Source: Thermoanaerobaculia bacterium (GTDB lineage Bacteria; Acidobacteriota; Thermoanaerobaculia; Multivoradales; JAHEKO01). From it: 52,693 nucleotides of DNA. Positions 52,662 through 52,693 of this stretch are shown here, piece by piece (positions within the stretch are counted from its first letter, which is position 1; the number at the start of each line of letters is the position of its first letter). A model generated the notes under the pieces. It saw only the letters and a program-made list of their open reading frames with translations. It was not told the origin of the DNA and did no database searches. The stretch lies in contig CAMYLC010000008.1 of assembly GCA_947259195.1 (NCBI GenBank), positions 1 to 52,693 on the forward strand, in the 5' to 3' direction. The translations under genes and the position numbers were made by a program.

Positions 52662-52693
52662 GTCGCAGACCCGGAACTGGAGATCGGTAGCCC
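52658..52693 (-). CDS. 3' end of an upstream gene (partial)
   Basis: Eleven codons and a TGA that overlaps the murB GTG (GTGA) are visible, reading GLPISSSGSAT in the only frame that gives the coupled stop. murB is commonly preceded by murC, so this may be the murC end, but eleven residues cannot identify it. Confidence 0.35.
   Translation of the reverse strand, partial: GLPISSSGSAT

Overview
The window looks like chromosomal DNA of a GC-rich Gram-negative-type bacterium. Lipoprotein signals, a periplasmic-type protease, polyprenyl-linked exopolysaccharide genes and a PlsX/Fab/ACP cluster all point that way. The gene set (fab genes running straight into a complete trp operon, an aroD-aroE fusion, a 13E12/DUF222-type remnant, many short-overlap operons) fits Acidobacteriota-like genomes, but this placement is inferred from memory of such genomes and no marker gene was compared. 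I see no rRNA, tRNA, CRISPR array, phage gene or intact insertion sequence.

Layout. (1) 1-2291, minus: two translationally coupled family-4 glycosyltransferases (the first cut by the window edge) and a short coiled-coil protein. (2) 2458-14929: an amino-acid module in two divergent arms. The left arm (minus) encodes a homoserine dehydrogenase-like enzyme, an ornithine cyclodeaminase-family enzyme and a PLP aminotransferase, all joined by ATGA overlaps. The right arm (plus) encodes a DDAH/amidinotransferase-type hydrolase, an M20 deacylase, an exported fusion of a class-C serine hydrolase with a D-aminoacylase, a DUF1611/DgcN-like protein, a dipeptide-epimerase/DgcA-like enolase-superfamily enzyme and an NhaC-type transporter. 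Together the right arm could liberate D-amino acids from peptides or N-acyl forms, acetylate D-glutamate, epimerise the acetylated form and deacetylate it to L-glutamate. This is the best candidate for an incompletely described system. A broken DUF222 gene and a small PLDc_N-like ORF sit between dgcA and the transporter. (3) 14961-21686: a nucleotidyltransferase, a membrane-anchored unknown, an EEP-family phosphatase/nuclease, a 387-bp gene-free stretch with a chain of hairpins ending in an intrinsic terminator, a PspC protein, a site-2 protease with CBS domains, a sodium:amino-acid symporter with a 38-aa MetS-like partner, and a CusF-like lipoprotein.

(4) 37014-21727, minus: a membrane-anchored unknown, then yceD-rpmF-plsX-fabD-fabG-acpP-fabF, an aroD-aroE fusion whose aroE half is broken by a deletion/frameshift, and trpE-G-D-C-F-B-A followed by an esterase. 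A consensus-like promoter (TTGACA, 17 bp, TAGCCT) precedes yceD. The same two hexamers and spacing precede the symporter gene.

(5) 37096-43587, plus: four tandem family-4 glycosyltransferases and a polyprenyl glycosylphosphotransferase, an exopolysaccharide assembly set. (6) 52693-43581, minus: the end of an unidentified gene, murB, a sulfatase-fold lipoprotein, a secreted trypsin-like protease, a family-2 glycosyltransferase, a Glu-rich lipoprotein, and a MoxR-DUF58-TgpA set.

Start codons were chosen by Shine-Dalgarno sites, signal peptides, overlaps and family alignment as remembered; no database search was possible.
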